Made by a program: the position numbers and the translations under genes. The notes beneath the pieces were generated by a model, which was not told the origin of the DNA, did no database searches, and worked only from the letters and a program-made list of their open reading frames with translations. A stretch of DNA of 64,000 bases, from the NCBI RefSeq assembly GCF_037029465.1, contig NZ_JAYMEM010000026.1:62001-126000 (forward strand), given 5' to 3'. Positions within the stretch are counted from its first letter, which is position 1. Every line of letters starts with the position of its first letter. This document shows positions 8,737-16,769 of the stretch, in pieces. Origin of the DNA: Mesoflavibacter sp037029465. Lineage in GTDB: Bacteria; Bacteroidota; Bacteroidia; Flavobacteriales; Flavobacteriaceae.

Positions 8737-10608
8737 TTATTCTCTAATTAATTTTTTTGTAACACTACCATTACTGGTTTCTAGTTTTAGGATGTAAATT
8801 CCTTTTTTAAGACTAGATACATTAATTTTTTTGTTGTTTGTAGTTACCGTTCCGCTTAAAATTTTCTTACCTAAAATATCATAGATTTGATAGCTAGTTG
8901 TTGATTTTACGTCAGCGTTTAAAGTGTTTCCTTTAATTGGGTTAGGGTAGATTTTGAATATTGACTTCTCAAAATTTGAAGTTGATAAAGTGGTAATAGT
9001 GTGCTGTCCTAAATCGTCACAATAATTTTGAGGTTCGGCATAACTATCCCATTCGGATAAACTAAAAGAGGTGTTTGGATTATTAATTGTTTCTTTTCTA
9101 ATTAAAGTAGTGTTTTCAGCATAAATAGAATTATTTCCTTCTTCACCTATAATATCAATTAAAGTTCCGTTTTTAAATAAACCAATAGCATCATTACCAT
9201 TAAATCCTGTGATTGTATTATTGGTGTAATCTGCTTCAGATTCGCAACCTAGGGATAGTCCGCTGTTTACAATTACGTATACATCTCCAGCAGCAATTGA
9301 AGCACCTGAAGGAAAAGAAACATCACTTCCAAAGCTATTACCGTTTGAGCCTAATCTTAAAGTGTAATTTGCTAATTGTATAGTTGAGTTTGTATAATTA
9401 GCAATCTCTAAAGCTTTATTATTGCTGCTTCCTTCTATATATTCAGAAAAGAATAACTCGTTTACTCCTGTTGGAACATTAGTTGTCATTTCACAATCTT
9501 GATTACTTGCAACTGAAGTATTTCCTGCTGCATCTAAAGCATAAATTGTAAAACAGTAATTAGTTTCTGAAGCTAATCCAGTAACTGTAAAGCTAGTTAC
9601 AGCTGTTGCTGTGTTTGTATAGAAAGAGCCATCTACAAAAATATCATAACTTGCTACAGCAACATCGTCTGTAGAGGCAGTCCAAGATAAACCTATTGTA
9701 GATGCAGTAGCGTTAGATGCTACTAAATTTGTTGGAGTAGTAGGAGCTGTAGTGTCTGTTGAAGGATTCCAAATCATTGCTACATACTCAGGATGATCTA
9801 CAAAAGGATTACGATTACTTTGGTGGTTGTAATAGATGTTGTTGTTTCTATCGATTTCTTTTTGAGAAACAGGATCATTTTGATGCCAAGTCATTAAAAT
9901 ATTTAAAAACGGATCGTCAAGTACTTTGTCTGAGCTTCCGTCAAACATAGCATAAGCAGACCAATTAGAAACTTGATCTTCATATCTTGTCACAAAGTAA
10001 AAATAGATTCTTGCGATATCTCCTTTAAACTCATCAATTGGTTCAAACACAGTTCCTGTATATCCAGCAGAATACCCACTGTTTAAGTTTCCTCCTAATT
10101 TAGAGCCGTTTTGCGTTGGGTTACTAATTCCGCTTTGCGATACTAAACTACTATTGTCAACAACACCAAAAGGGTAATTGCTTCTAAATCCATTGACACG
10201 ACCATCTGTAGGTAATAAATGGTGTGCATCACTTTGCATTGGTGTATTACTATTAAAAGTAGATTGTGGTATGATGTGTTCTTTATTATAGCAGTCTCCT
10301 TCGCCATTATAATTTCCACATTCGTCACCAACAGGTGTGAAATTATATGGATCAGCTCCAGTTGGGTTTTCAGAATAAGGATCTAAAATAGTGTTGCTTC
10401 CAACTTCGTAATAATTGTCTAAGTCGTAGTTAGCAATAAAACCGTCCATAGCATTATAACCTTGGTCACTATGTCCGTTAATAATGTTGTGTAATTGTGT
10501 TTTTAAAGTGTAACCTGTACCTGTCGCTGTACTGTAATATCCTGCAGGAATTTGAGCAAATCCAGCAGTTGCGACTAGTAAAGCTAAAAGTGTGTAAAAA
10601 TGTTTCAT
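8737..10608 (-). CDS. Secreted endonuclease I with FnIII, lamin-tail and T9SS sorting domains
   Basis: 623-residue extracellular nuclease. Signal peptide at 1-18 (ends ATAGFAQ). Residues about 20-280 are an endonuclease I (EndA/NucM) domain with YNKEHIIPQS (108-117; His is the likely general base) and DAHHLLPTDGRVNG (127-140), the beta-beta-alpha-metal motifs of the family. A fibronectin type III domain follows (about 290-375), then a lamin-tail-like domain starting ELFFSEYIEGSS, and the C-terminal type A T9SS signal (YPNPIKG, then KGIYILKLETSNG and final KKLIRE). It probably degrades extracellular DNA for nutrition. It follows the rsmB-like gene by 24 bp and is likely cotranscribed with it. 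Confidence 0.92.
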   Translation of the reverse strand: MKHFYTLLALLVATAGFAQIPAGYYSTATGTGYTLKTQLHNIINGHSDQGYNAMDGFIANYDLDNYYEVGSNTILDPYSENPTGADPYNFTPVGDECGNYNGEGDCYNKEHIIPQSTFNSNTPMQSDAHHLLPTDGRVNGFRSNYPFGVVDNSSLVSQSGISNPTQNGSKLGGNLNSGYSAGYTGTVFEPIDEFKGDIARIYFYFVTRYEDQVSNWSAYAMFDGSSDKVLDDPFLNILMTWHQNDPVSQKEIDRNNNIYYNHQSNRNPFVDHPEYVAMIWNPSTDTTAPTTPTNLVASNATASTIGLSWTASTDDVAVASYDIFVDGSFYTNTATAVTSFTVTGLASETNYCFTIYALDAAGNTSVASNQDCEMTTNVPTGVNELFFSEYIEGSSNNKALEIANYTNSTIQLANYTLRLGSNGNSFGSDVSFPSGASIAAGDVYVIVNSGLSLGCESEADYTNNTITGFNGNDAIGLFKNGTLIDIIGEEGNNSIYAENTTLIRKETINNPNTSFSLSEWDSYAEPQNYCDDLGQHTITTLSTSNFEKSIFKIYPNPIKGNTLNADVKSTTSYQIYDILGKKILSGTVTTNNKKINVSSLKKGIYILKLETSNGSVTKKLIRE

Positions 10609-10632
10609 TTAATTGTTAATTTTGGGGGGAAT

Positions 10633-11844
10633 TTATTTTCTTTTTAATAAAGCCATGTAGAATCCGTCAAAACCAGACTCATGAGCTAATACTTTTTTAT
10701 CTTTTACAAATGTAAATTCTTTTCCTTCTTCTGATGCTAAGAATTTGTTAACCTGTTCTTGATTTTCTGATGGTAAAATAGAACACGTTGCATACACTAA
10801 CTGTCCGCCAGATTTTACCATTTTAGAATATGAACTTAAAATTTCAGCTTGCGTATTTTTAATTCGGTCTAAAAATTCGGCTTCTAACTTCCATTTAGCA
10901 TCTGGATTTCTTCGTAAAACGCCTAAACCAGAACAAGGTGCATCAATTAAAACTCGGTCTGCTTGGTCATGTAATTTTTTAATGACTTTAGTCGAGTCTA
11001 TGTGTCTTGGTTCAATATTATGTGCACCATTACGTTTTGCACGACGCTTTAATTCTTTCAACTTATTAGCATAAATATCCAAAGCAATAATTTGTCCTTT
11101 ATTTTGCATGATAGAAGCTAGGTGTAGTGTTTTACCACCAGCACCAGCACAGGTGTCTACTACACGCATACCTGGTTCTACTTGCAAAAAGTCTGCCACT
11201 AATTGTGAGGATGCATCTTGTACTTCAAACAAACCATCTTTAAAAGCTTCTGTTGAAAACACATTAGCACGTTCTTTTAAACGTAATGCGTCTGGATAAT
11301 CTTTTAAAGTTTCGGTTTCTATATCTAAGTCAAAAAGAATATTTTGAAGTTTTTCTTTAGTTGTTTTTAAGGTATTTACTCTTAAAATAACATCTGCTTG
11401 CTCGTTTAAAGCTTGGATTTCTTTAGACCACTTAGCTTCTCCAAGTTCTTTTACAGCAATATCATCGATCCAATCTGGAATAGATTCTTTAATTTTTCTG
11501 GTTTTAGAAAGCTCGTCAAAACGTCCTTTAATTTTACGAGTTGGCGTGTTTTCAAAATACTTCCAATCGGGTAATTTAATGCCTTTTAAAGTCGCCCAAA
11601 CAGCAAACATACGCCAAATATCATCTCTACTAAAAGGTTCTTTTACGTTTGCAATTTCAGCATATAAACGCTTCCAACGTACAATGTCGTAGGTCGTTTC
11701 GGCTACAAAAGCACGATCACGACTTCCCCAACGTTTGTCTCTTTTTAAAAGTTGTTGTACTACTTTATCTGCATATTGACCTTCGTTAAAAATCTGAAGT
11801 AATCCATCCACGGTAGCAAAACATAAGTTTCTGTGTAAGCGCAT
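10633..11844 (-). CDS. RsmB/NOP2/Sun-family rRNA cytosine-C5 methyltransferase
   Basis: 403-residue SAM-dependent RNA m5C methyltransferase. The SAM-binding motif DTCAGAGGKT is at 230-239. The two catalytic cysteines lie in DAPCSGLG (Cys304) and YATCS (Cys354), both required in this family. The N-terminal part (1-140) replaces the NusB-like domain of classical RsmB, so the exact rRNA position is uncertain; the family also includes RsmF. Its own promoter is visible (TAACTTTG at 11873-11866). The secreted endonuclease follows on the same strand at a 24-bp distance, with no obvious functional link. Confidence 0.9.
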   Translation of the reverse strand: MRLHRNLCFATVDGLLQIFNEGQYADKVVQQLLKRDKRWGSRDRAFVAETTYDIVRWKRLYAEIANVKEPFSRDDIWRMFAVWATLKGIKLPDWKYFENTPTRKIKGRFDELSKTRKIKESIPDWIDDIAVKELGEAKWSKEIQALNEQADVILRVNTLKTTKEKLQNILFDLDIETETLKDYPDALRLKERANVFSTEAFKDGLFEVQDASSQLVADFLQVEPGMRVVDTCAGAGGKTLHLASIMQNKGQIIALDIYANKLKELKRRAKRNGAHNIEPRHIDSTKVIKKLHDQADRVLIDAPCSGLGVLRRNPDAKWKLEAEFLDRIKNTQAEILSSYSKMVKSGGQLVYATCSILPSENQEQVNKFLASEEGKEFTFVKDKKVLAHESGFDGFYMALLKRK

Positions 11845-11865
11845 ATTTTAAAATTTATAAGCGTG

Positions 11866-11873
11866 CAAAGTTA
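11866..11873 (-). promoter_or_regulatory. -7 box for the RsmB-like gene
   Basis: TAACTTTG on the minus strand, 22 bp before the ATG, fits TAnnTTTG followed by C. Divergent to the box at 11913-11920. Confidence 0.6.
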
Positions 11874-11912
11874 CGTTTTATATGTGGATTTTAAATGAAT
11901 TTGGTTAATATT

Positions 11913-11920
11913 TAGTTTTG
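11913..11920 (+). promoter_or_regulatory. -7 box for the YCF48-like gene
   Basis: TAGTTTTG followed by C, 31 bp before the ATG at 11951. No TTTG at the ideal 19-bp spacing upstream. Confidence 0.5.
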
Positions 11921-11950
11921 CTTTTCTATTTTTATTAAAAATTATGAATT

Positions 11951-13009
11951 ATGAAAGACCCTTTGTATTTAACAATAGCAGTGATTTTTGTTGTTATTAG
12001 CGCTTTTAGTACAAAAAAAAGTAAAAACTTTACTTCTATTGAAATTGAAATTTTAGTAGAAGATTCTACTTTAAATGTTCGAGCTTTAGAAATTGTTGAT
12101 AAATCAGGTTTTGCTTTTTTAACATCTGATGGTCGATTAGGAGCTTATAGAATAGATTATTCAGGAGAAAAAAAGAGTCAAATTTTTGATGTTTCTAGTG
12201 ATAGTATCACACCAAATTTTAGGTCTTTAGCTGTTGATAAAAATAAAGGATTTGGCTTGTCTGTTGGTAGTCCAGCATATCTTTATAGGCTACATGCAGA
12301 AGCTGAAAAAGTTAAAATTGTCTACCAAGAGAACCACCCAAAAGCCTTTTACGATTCTATGGAATTTTGGAACGACCAAGAAGGTATCGCCATTGGTGAT
12401 CCAACAGAGGATTGCATGAGTGTGATTATTACCAGAGATGGTGGAGACACTTGGACCAAACTATCTTGTGATGTTTTACCAAAAGCCAATGAAGGTGAAG
12501 CTGCATTTGCCGCAAGTGATACCAATATTGCTATAGTAGGAGATATGACTTGGGTAGCAACAGGCGGAAAGTCTAGCCGAATATTATTTTCACCAGATAA
12601 AGGAAAAACATGGGACGTTTTTGAGACGCCAATTATACAAGGAAAAGCAACGACAGGAATGTATAGTTTAGATTTTTATGATGAATATCATGGTTTTGCA
12701 ATTGGTGGTGATTATACAGATGCAGATGCTAACCAAAACAATAAAATAGTGACTAATGATGGTGGAAAAACATGGCAAGTTGTTGCCGATGGTAGTGGGC
12801 CAGGTTACCGAAGTTGTGTGCAATATGTGCCAAACAGCAAAGCACTACAATTAATTGCGATAGGTTTTAAAGGTATAGATTACAGTGCAGATGCAGGACA
12901 GACATGGAAACATTTAAGCGATGAAGGTTTTTATACGCTACGATTTTTAAATGATAGTACTGCTTACGCCGCAGGAAATGGTCGTATAAGTAAATTGAGT
13001 TTTAAATAA
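11951..13009 (+). CDS. YCF48/BNR-type beta-propeller protein
   Basis: 352-residue exported or membrane-anchored protein: an N-terminal hydrophobic stretch (LYLTIAVIFVVISAFST) precedes a beta-propeller. Asp-box repeats are visible as DGGDTWTKL, DKGKTWDVF, DGGKTWQVV and DAGQTWKHL, the SxDxGxTW pattern of BNR/sialidase-like and YCF48/HCF136 proteins. Annotated in flavobacteria as photosystem II stability factor-like or oxidoreductase, but there is no photosystem here; no catalytic residues for sialidase are evident. Function unknown. It is monocistronic, ending in a bidirectional terminator shared with the convergent Spy-like gene. Confidence 0.8.
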   Translation: MKDPLYLTIAVIFVVISAFSTKKSKNFTSIEIEILVEDSTLNVRALEIVDKSGFAFLTSDGRLGAYRIDYSGEKKSQIFDVSSDSITPNFRSLAVDKNKGFGLSVGSPAYLYRLHAEAEKVKIVYQENHPKAFYDSMEFWNDQEGIAIGDPTEDCMSVIITRDGGDTWTKLSCDVLPKANEGEAAFAASDTNIAIVGDMTWVATGGKSSRILFSPDKGKTWDVFETPIIQGKATTGMYSLDFYDEYHGFAIGGDYTDADANQNNKIVTNDGGKTWQVVADGSGPGYRSCVQYVPNSKALQLIAIGFKGIDYSADAGQTWKHLSDEGFYTLRFLNDSTAYAAGNGRISKLSFK

Positions 13010-13037
13010 AAAAAGCAGCTTTATAGCTGCTTTTTTT
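13007..13037. terminator. Bidirectional terminator between convergent genes
   Basis: AAGCAGCT / AGCTGCTT hairpin with A and T runs on either side. It overlaps the stop of the beta-propeller gene and ends 5 bp before the stop of the Spy-like gene. Confidence 0.88.
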
Positions 13038-13041
13038 ATGT

Positions 13042-13506
13042 TTAGTCTTTTCGCATTTCCCGATGTCTACCTCTAAATTCTTCAATCATTTTACGTTTAA
13101 AGGTGCGTTCTGCGTGCATTAATTTTACAATTTTCTTGTAACTAATTACTTTAGAAAGTTTTTCAATAAAAGCTTTTTCGCTTTTTACTTTTGCTTCTTC
13201 ATTAGCTTGCATTTCTTTTAGTAATGCTTCAGCTTCTGACTCGGAAAGTTTTTCGATATCTAAATCTTTTCTTTTTTTCATTGAAGACTCAAAATGTTTG
13301 TGTTTTTCTTCTTCATGAGCATTATAGATTGGCCAAAACGCTTCGGCTTCTTTTTTTGTTAAGTCTAGTTGCTCTGTAATATGAGCTACTTTTAGTGCTT
13401 TTAATTTCTCGCTTATTTTTTTCGTGTAACTTTTTTCTTTATCTAATTGAGCAAAGGTGCTTATAGAAACAAATAATAAGATTATAGTAAATATTTTATT
13501 TTTCAT
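13042..13506 (-). CDS. Spy/CpxP-like periplasmic protein of ECF sigma operon 1
   Basis: 154 residues with a signal peptide (ends SISTFAQ at about 19), then an almost wholly helical, highly charged protein. The segment AHITEQLDLTKKEAEAFWPI resembles the LTxxQ region of Spy/CpxP and the flavobacterial 'sensor of ECF-type sigma factor' group. It is third in an operon: ECF sigma factor, anti-sigma-like membrane protein, this gene 11 bp later. By analogy with CpxP and Spy it may bind misfolded envelope proteins or damp the signal. That role is inference; the fold and position are what is seen. Confidence 0.75.
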   Translation of the reverse strand: MKNKIFTIILLFVSISTFAQLDKEKSYTKKISEKLKALKVAHITEQLDLTKKEAEAFWPIYNAHEEEKHKHFESSMKKRKDLDIEKLSESEAEALLKEMQANEEAKVKSEKAFIEKLSKVISYKKIVKLMHAERTFKRKMIEEFRGRHREMRKD

Positions 13507-13517
13507 GTTTTTTGTTT

Positions 13518-13994
13518 TTATTCGTCTAAAAATTCTTCTAAATCAATATCGTCTAAATAATTGTCTATAGAAATGTCATTATAGTCAATAAAGTCTGTTT
13601 GTGATAATTGATCGGTGTTAATTAGATTGCTAATATCGTTAAGTTCAACCTCATTTAAAATGTAGGCTTCAACAGTTTCTGTGTCTAAACTGTCAAAAGT
13701 AACTTGTGTTTTAAATGGATTTAAATTGAAAAACAAAACAACCATAGCAGCGATGCTAGCTACAGTAATTAGTGTTTTTTTGTTGAATAACTTAATGACT
13801 TTAGGTTGTTGAGTTTTGCTTATAATTTTGTCTTCAATGGTTTCAAAATAATTATCAGGTACTTTAAAGCCAGAGTTTTCGTTGCTATTTTTAAGACTAA
13901 TTTGAGACATAATTTGGTCTTCAATAGTGTCAAAATACGCATTAGGCGTTTTAAAACCTGATTGTTTGATATTATGTAAGTTTTCTTTTTTCAT
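13518..13994 (-). CDS. Single-pass membrane protein, probable anti-sigma factor, with duplicated N-terminal motif
   Basis: 158 residues. The cytoplasmic N-terminus holds two near-identical units, SGFKTPNAYFDTIEDQIMSQ (12-31) and SGFKVPDNYFETIEDKIISK (41-60). A transmembrane helix follows at about 74-90 (LITVASIAAMVVLFF), and then a very acidic C-terminal tail ending DIDLEEFLDE, expected in the periplasm. Encoded between the ECF sigma gene and the Spy-like gene, so it is the best candidate for the anti-sigma factor, though no ZAS zinc motif is present. The doubled motif may be the sigma-binding part. No enzymatic residues seen. Confidence 0.7.
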   Translation of the reverse strand: MKKENLHNIKQSGFKTPNAYFDTIEDQIMSQISLKNSNENSGFKVPDNYFETIEDKIISKTQQPKVIKLFNKKTLITVASIAAMVVLFFNLNPFKTQVTFDSLDTETVEAYILNEVELNDISNLINTDQLSQTDFIDYNDISIDNYLDDIDLEEFLDE

Positions 13995-14118
13995 GTGTTA
14001 ACATTCATTGTTTTTCAAAGGTCACATGGAACATTATATTATCTTTACGTAATGCGATTAGAAATTTAATTAATGGATGTTTCATTTCAATATTTAGACG
14101 CTTTTTTTTAATAAAGGT

Positions 14119-14664
14119 TTAATCTTGAGTTAAATAGGTTTCAATTTTTTTTACGGCAATATGGTAGGATGCTTTTAAAGCACCTTCGCTGGTTTCTAAA
14201 ATTTCAGAAATTTCGCTGTATTTTAAATCTTGAAAGTATTTCATATTAAAGACCAGTTGTTGTTTTTCTGGTAATGTTGCTATCGCTTTTTGTAATTTAA
14301 GTTGAATTTTTTCACCTTCAAAATACACATCACTTTCTAAATTTTTGATTGCTAAATTATTAGCCTCTTCACTATTTAAATTAAGTCTTTTTGCATTTTT
14401 TTTTAGGTGAGTTAAGGCTTCATTAGTTGCAATTCTGTACATCCAAGAGTATAGCTTACTTTCACCTTTAAAATTATCAATACTTCTAAACACTTTTATA
14501 AATGTGTTTTGTAAAACATCATCAGCATCATCATGAGATTTTACAATATGTCTAATATGCCAATATAATCGCTCTTTGTAAAGCGAAATAAGCTCTCTAA
14601 ACGCATGATTTTTATGGTCTTGCGATTGTAATTGTGCTATTAATTGGTTTTCGTTGTTTGGCAT
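14119..14664 (-). CDS. ECF RNA polymerase sigma factor (RpoE-like), operon 1
   Basis: 181 residues with region 2 (DADDVLQNTFIKVFRSIDNF and the -10-binding SWMYRIATNEALTHLKK) and region 4 (LPEKQQLVFNMKYFQDLKYS, then a helix-turn-helix ending GALKASYHIAVKKI). Only sigma 2 and 4 are present, defining the ECF group. Downstream genes encode a membrane protein and a Spy-like periplasmic protein, so the factor probably answers envelope stress. There is a 124-bp gap to the next gene and no obvious GTAAC-N16-CGTC type promoter upstream, in contrast to the second ECF operon in this window. Confidence 0.93.
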   Translation of the reverse strand: MPNNENQLIAQLQSQDHKNHAFRELISLYKERLYWHIRHIVKSHDDADDVLQNTFIKVFRSIDNFKGESKLYSWMYRIATNEALTHLKKNAKRLNLNSEEANNLAIKNLESDVYFEGEKIQLKLQKAIATLPEKQQLVFNMKYFQDLKYSEISEILETSEGALKASYHIAVKKIETYLTQD

Positions 14665-14736
14665 ATAGCTACTTAGACTATATTTTAGGTTGAAAGTTTA
14701 AATTAAAATCTAAAATTTTAAACGTTTTTTATTGTG

Positions 14737-14801
14737 TTGTATTTCAGTGTGTTAACACTAAAAACATCGATAAAAAGCATTAAAAACACGTTGAAATACA
14801 A
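14737..14801. repeat. 17-bp imperfect inverted repeat upstream of ECF sigma gene 1
   Basis: Arms TTGTATTTCAGTGTGTT (14737-14753) and AACACGTTGAAATACAA (14785-14801) pair at 15 of 17 positions, and the two exceptions would be G-U wobbles in a plus-strand RNA. A 10-bp palindrome GTGTTAACAC overlaps the inner end of the left arm. Seven T bases follow on the plus strand. It lies 73 bp beyond the sigma start. It could be an operator, or a terminator-like end of a plus-strand RNA. Confidence 0.5.
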
Positions 14802-14891
14802 TATTTTTTTGGTTTGTAACTTTTTTTAACTTATTTTTGATTTATCATAATACTTATGTTGTTAGTCGTCCCCAAATCTAACAATGAACAA

Positions 14892-14921
14892 AAAAAGGAT
14901 AAACATTAGTTTATCCTTTTT
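14892..14921 (-). terminator. Terminator of the envelope operon
   Basis: AAGGATAAAC / GTTTATCCTT hairpin with a T run on the minus strand, 17 bp after the ABC exporter stop. Confidence 0.85.
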
Positions 14922-14938
14922 ATTTTTTAGCTGTTTTG

Positions 14939-16768
14939 TTAATCAAAACTCTGCATCTCTACAAGTTTTTTATACATACCATTTTTAGCCAATAACTCTT
15001 GATGTGTGCCTTGTTCTACAATTTCACCTTTTTGCATGACTATAATTTGATCTGCATTTTGAATTGTAGATAATCTATGGGCGATGACTATAGATGTTCT
15101 GTTTTTCATCATGTTTTCTAAAGCTTCTTGTACTAGTTTTTCACTTTCGGTGTCTAGAGCCGACGTAGCTTCATCTAAAATCATAATTGGCGGATTTTTA
15201 AGTACAGCTCTTGCTATGCTTAAACGCTGTTTTTGTCCGCCAGAAAAGTTATTACCAGCATCACCAACATTGGTTTCTATGCCGTTAGGTAATTGGCTAA
15301 CAAATTCCCAAGCATTTGCAATTTTTAGTGCTTCAATAATCTCATCTTCGGTAGCATCTGGTTTACCTAATAAAATATTATTTTTTATGGTGTCATTAAA
15401 TAAAATAGAATCTTGAGTTACTAATCCCATTTGATGTCTTAACGATTTTTTAGTGACGTTTTTAATATTGTTTCCATCGATAGAAATTTCACCTTCATTA
15501 ACATCATAAAATCGAGTGACAAGATTAGCTATCGTACTTTTACCACTACCAGATTGTCCTACTAATGCGACTGTTTTTCCTTTAGGGACTTGAATAGAAA
15601 AGTTTTTTAATACGTAGTCTTCATCATATTTAAATGAAATATTTTCTATTGAAATTTTATCATTAAAAGTTTTTATTTCTTTAGCATTAGGAAGATCTGG
15701 CATTTGGTCTTCTTCATGTAAAATCTCAAATACACGATCTGCAGCTGCTAAACCATTTTTTACACGATAAGAGGCTTTACTTATCGCTTTTGCAGGTGTT
15801 AAAATGGCGTAAGCTAACCCCATAAAAGCAATAAAAGTTTCACCTTCAATAATTTTATCTACTAATACTAATTTACCTCCGTACCACAATAAAATGGCGA
15901 TTGTTGCTATACCTAAAACCTCACTTACTGGTCCTGCTAAATTATTTTTAAGACCGATTTTGTTTGATAGTTTTAAAATAGTGTCTGCAGAAGTAAAAAA
16001 TTTATTCCCAAAAATGCTTTCTGCATTATAACCTTTTACAATTTTAAGACCTGTTAAAGACTCTTCTACAGTTGAAATTAACCGACCAGATTCTTGTTGT
16101 TGTCTAAGAGAGTTTTTCTTTAAACTTTTACCAATTCTAGAAATTAAAAATCCAGCAATAGGTATAAAACCAAGAACAAATAATGATAATTGCCAACTTA
16201 TCGTAAACATTATGATTAGCGAGAAAACAATAGTTGCAGGTTCTCTAACAATTAGTTCTAAAAGAATAAAAAACGAATTTTGAACTTCATTTATATCTCC
16301 TAAAATACGAGCCATGACATCTCCTTTTTGTCTTTTAGAGTAAAAGCTTACGGGAAGATTGATTATTTTATTAAACATGGTTTTTCTTAAATCGGTTAAA
16401 ACACCATTTTTAAGATACATCATGTGCTGTGAACCAAAATAACCAAATAAGTTTTTTAGCAAAAAGGTAGAAATTACTAAGGCGATAGCAATAATTAAAG
16501 CTAATTGTGGATTACCTTCTTGAATAAAACTACTCATTTTGTAGTTTAACAGTTGTTCACCGTAATCCTTTATTTTAAAGATTCCTTTCCAAACAGGAGC
16601 TTTTGTAACTACAGCTGTTTTATCAAATAATACTTTTAGCATTGGTATTAATGATACAAATGCTAATGCACTAAATAGGGCATATAGCAAATTAAAAAAC
16701 ACGTTAAAGATGACGTGCTTTTTAAATTTTTTAATAAAAGGAAGTAATTGATGTATTATCTTTTTCAT
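14939..16768 (-). CDS. MsbA-type ABC exporter (fused membrane and ATPase domains)
   Basis: 609-residue half-transporter that works as a homodimer in the inner membrane. Six transmembrane helices lie within about residues 18-325. The ATPase domain follows with Walker A GQSGSGKST, signature NFSGGQKQRLSIARA, Walker B IMILDEATSALD and H-loop IVIAHRLSTIQ, all intact. It belongs to the lipid A/lipid exporter group. It is the last gene of an operon with DUF4199, a GT2 glycosyltransferase and a phosphohexomutase, starting 1 bp after the mutase stop. I infer export of a lipid or glycolipid to the outer envelope; substrate not provable from sequence. Confidence 0.92.
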   Translation of the reverse strand: MKKIIHQLLPFIKKFKKHVIFNVFFNLLYALFSALAFVSLIPMLKVLFDKTAVVTKAPVWKGIFKIKDYGEQLLNYKMSSFIQEGNPQLALIIAIALVISTFLLKNLFGYFGSQHMMYLKNGVLTDLRKTMFNKIINLPVSFYSKRQKGDVMARILGDINEVQNSFFILLELIVREPATIVFSLIIMFTISWQLSLFVLGFIPIAGFLISRIGKSLKKNSLRQQQESGRLISTVEESLTGLKIVKGYNAESIFGNKFFTSADTILKLSNKIGLKNNLAGPVSEVLGIATIAILLWYGGKLVLVDKIIEGETFIAFMGLAYAILTPAKAISKASYRVKNGLAAADRVFEILHEEDQMPDLPNAKEIKTFNDKISIENISFKYDEDYVLKNFSIQVPKGKTVALVGQSGSGKSTIANLVTRFYDVNEGEISIDGNNIKNVTKKSLRHQMGLVTQDSILFNDTIKNNILLGKPDATEDEIIEALKIANAWEFVSQLPNGIETNVGDAGNNFSGGQKQRLSIARAVLKNPPIMILDEATSALDTESEKLVQEALENMMKNRTSIVIAHRLSTIQNADQIIVMQKGEIVEQGTHQELLAKNGMYKKLVEMQSFD

Positions 16769-16769
16769 C

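Noticed and set aside
14005..14085. 26-codon minus-strand frame between ECF sigma gene 1 and the anti-sigma-like gene
   Set aside because: No membrane or family signal, no start signal, and composition is that of spacer DNA; a chance frame is more likely than a leader peptide.
14816..14870. GTAAC and CGTC on the plus strand as a second ECF promoter
   Set aside because: They are 46 bp apart instead of about 16, and no gene follows on the plus strand.
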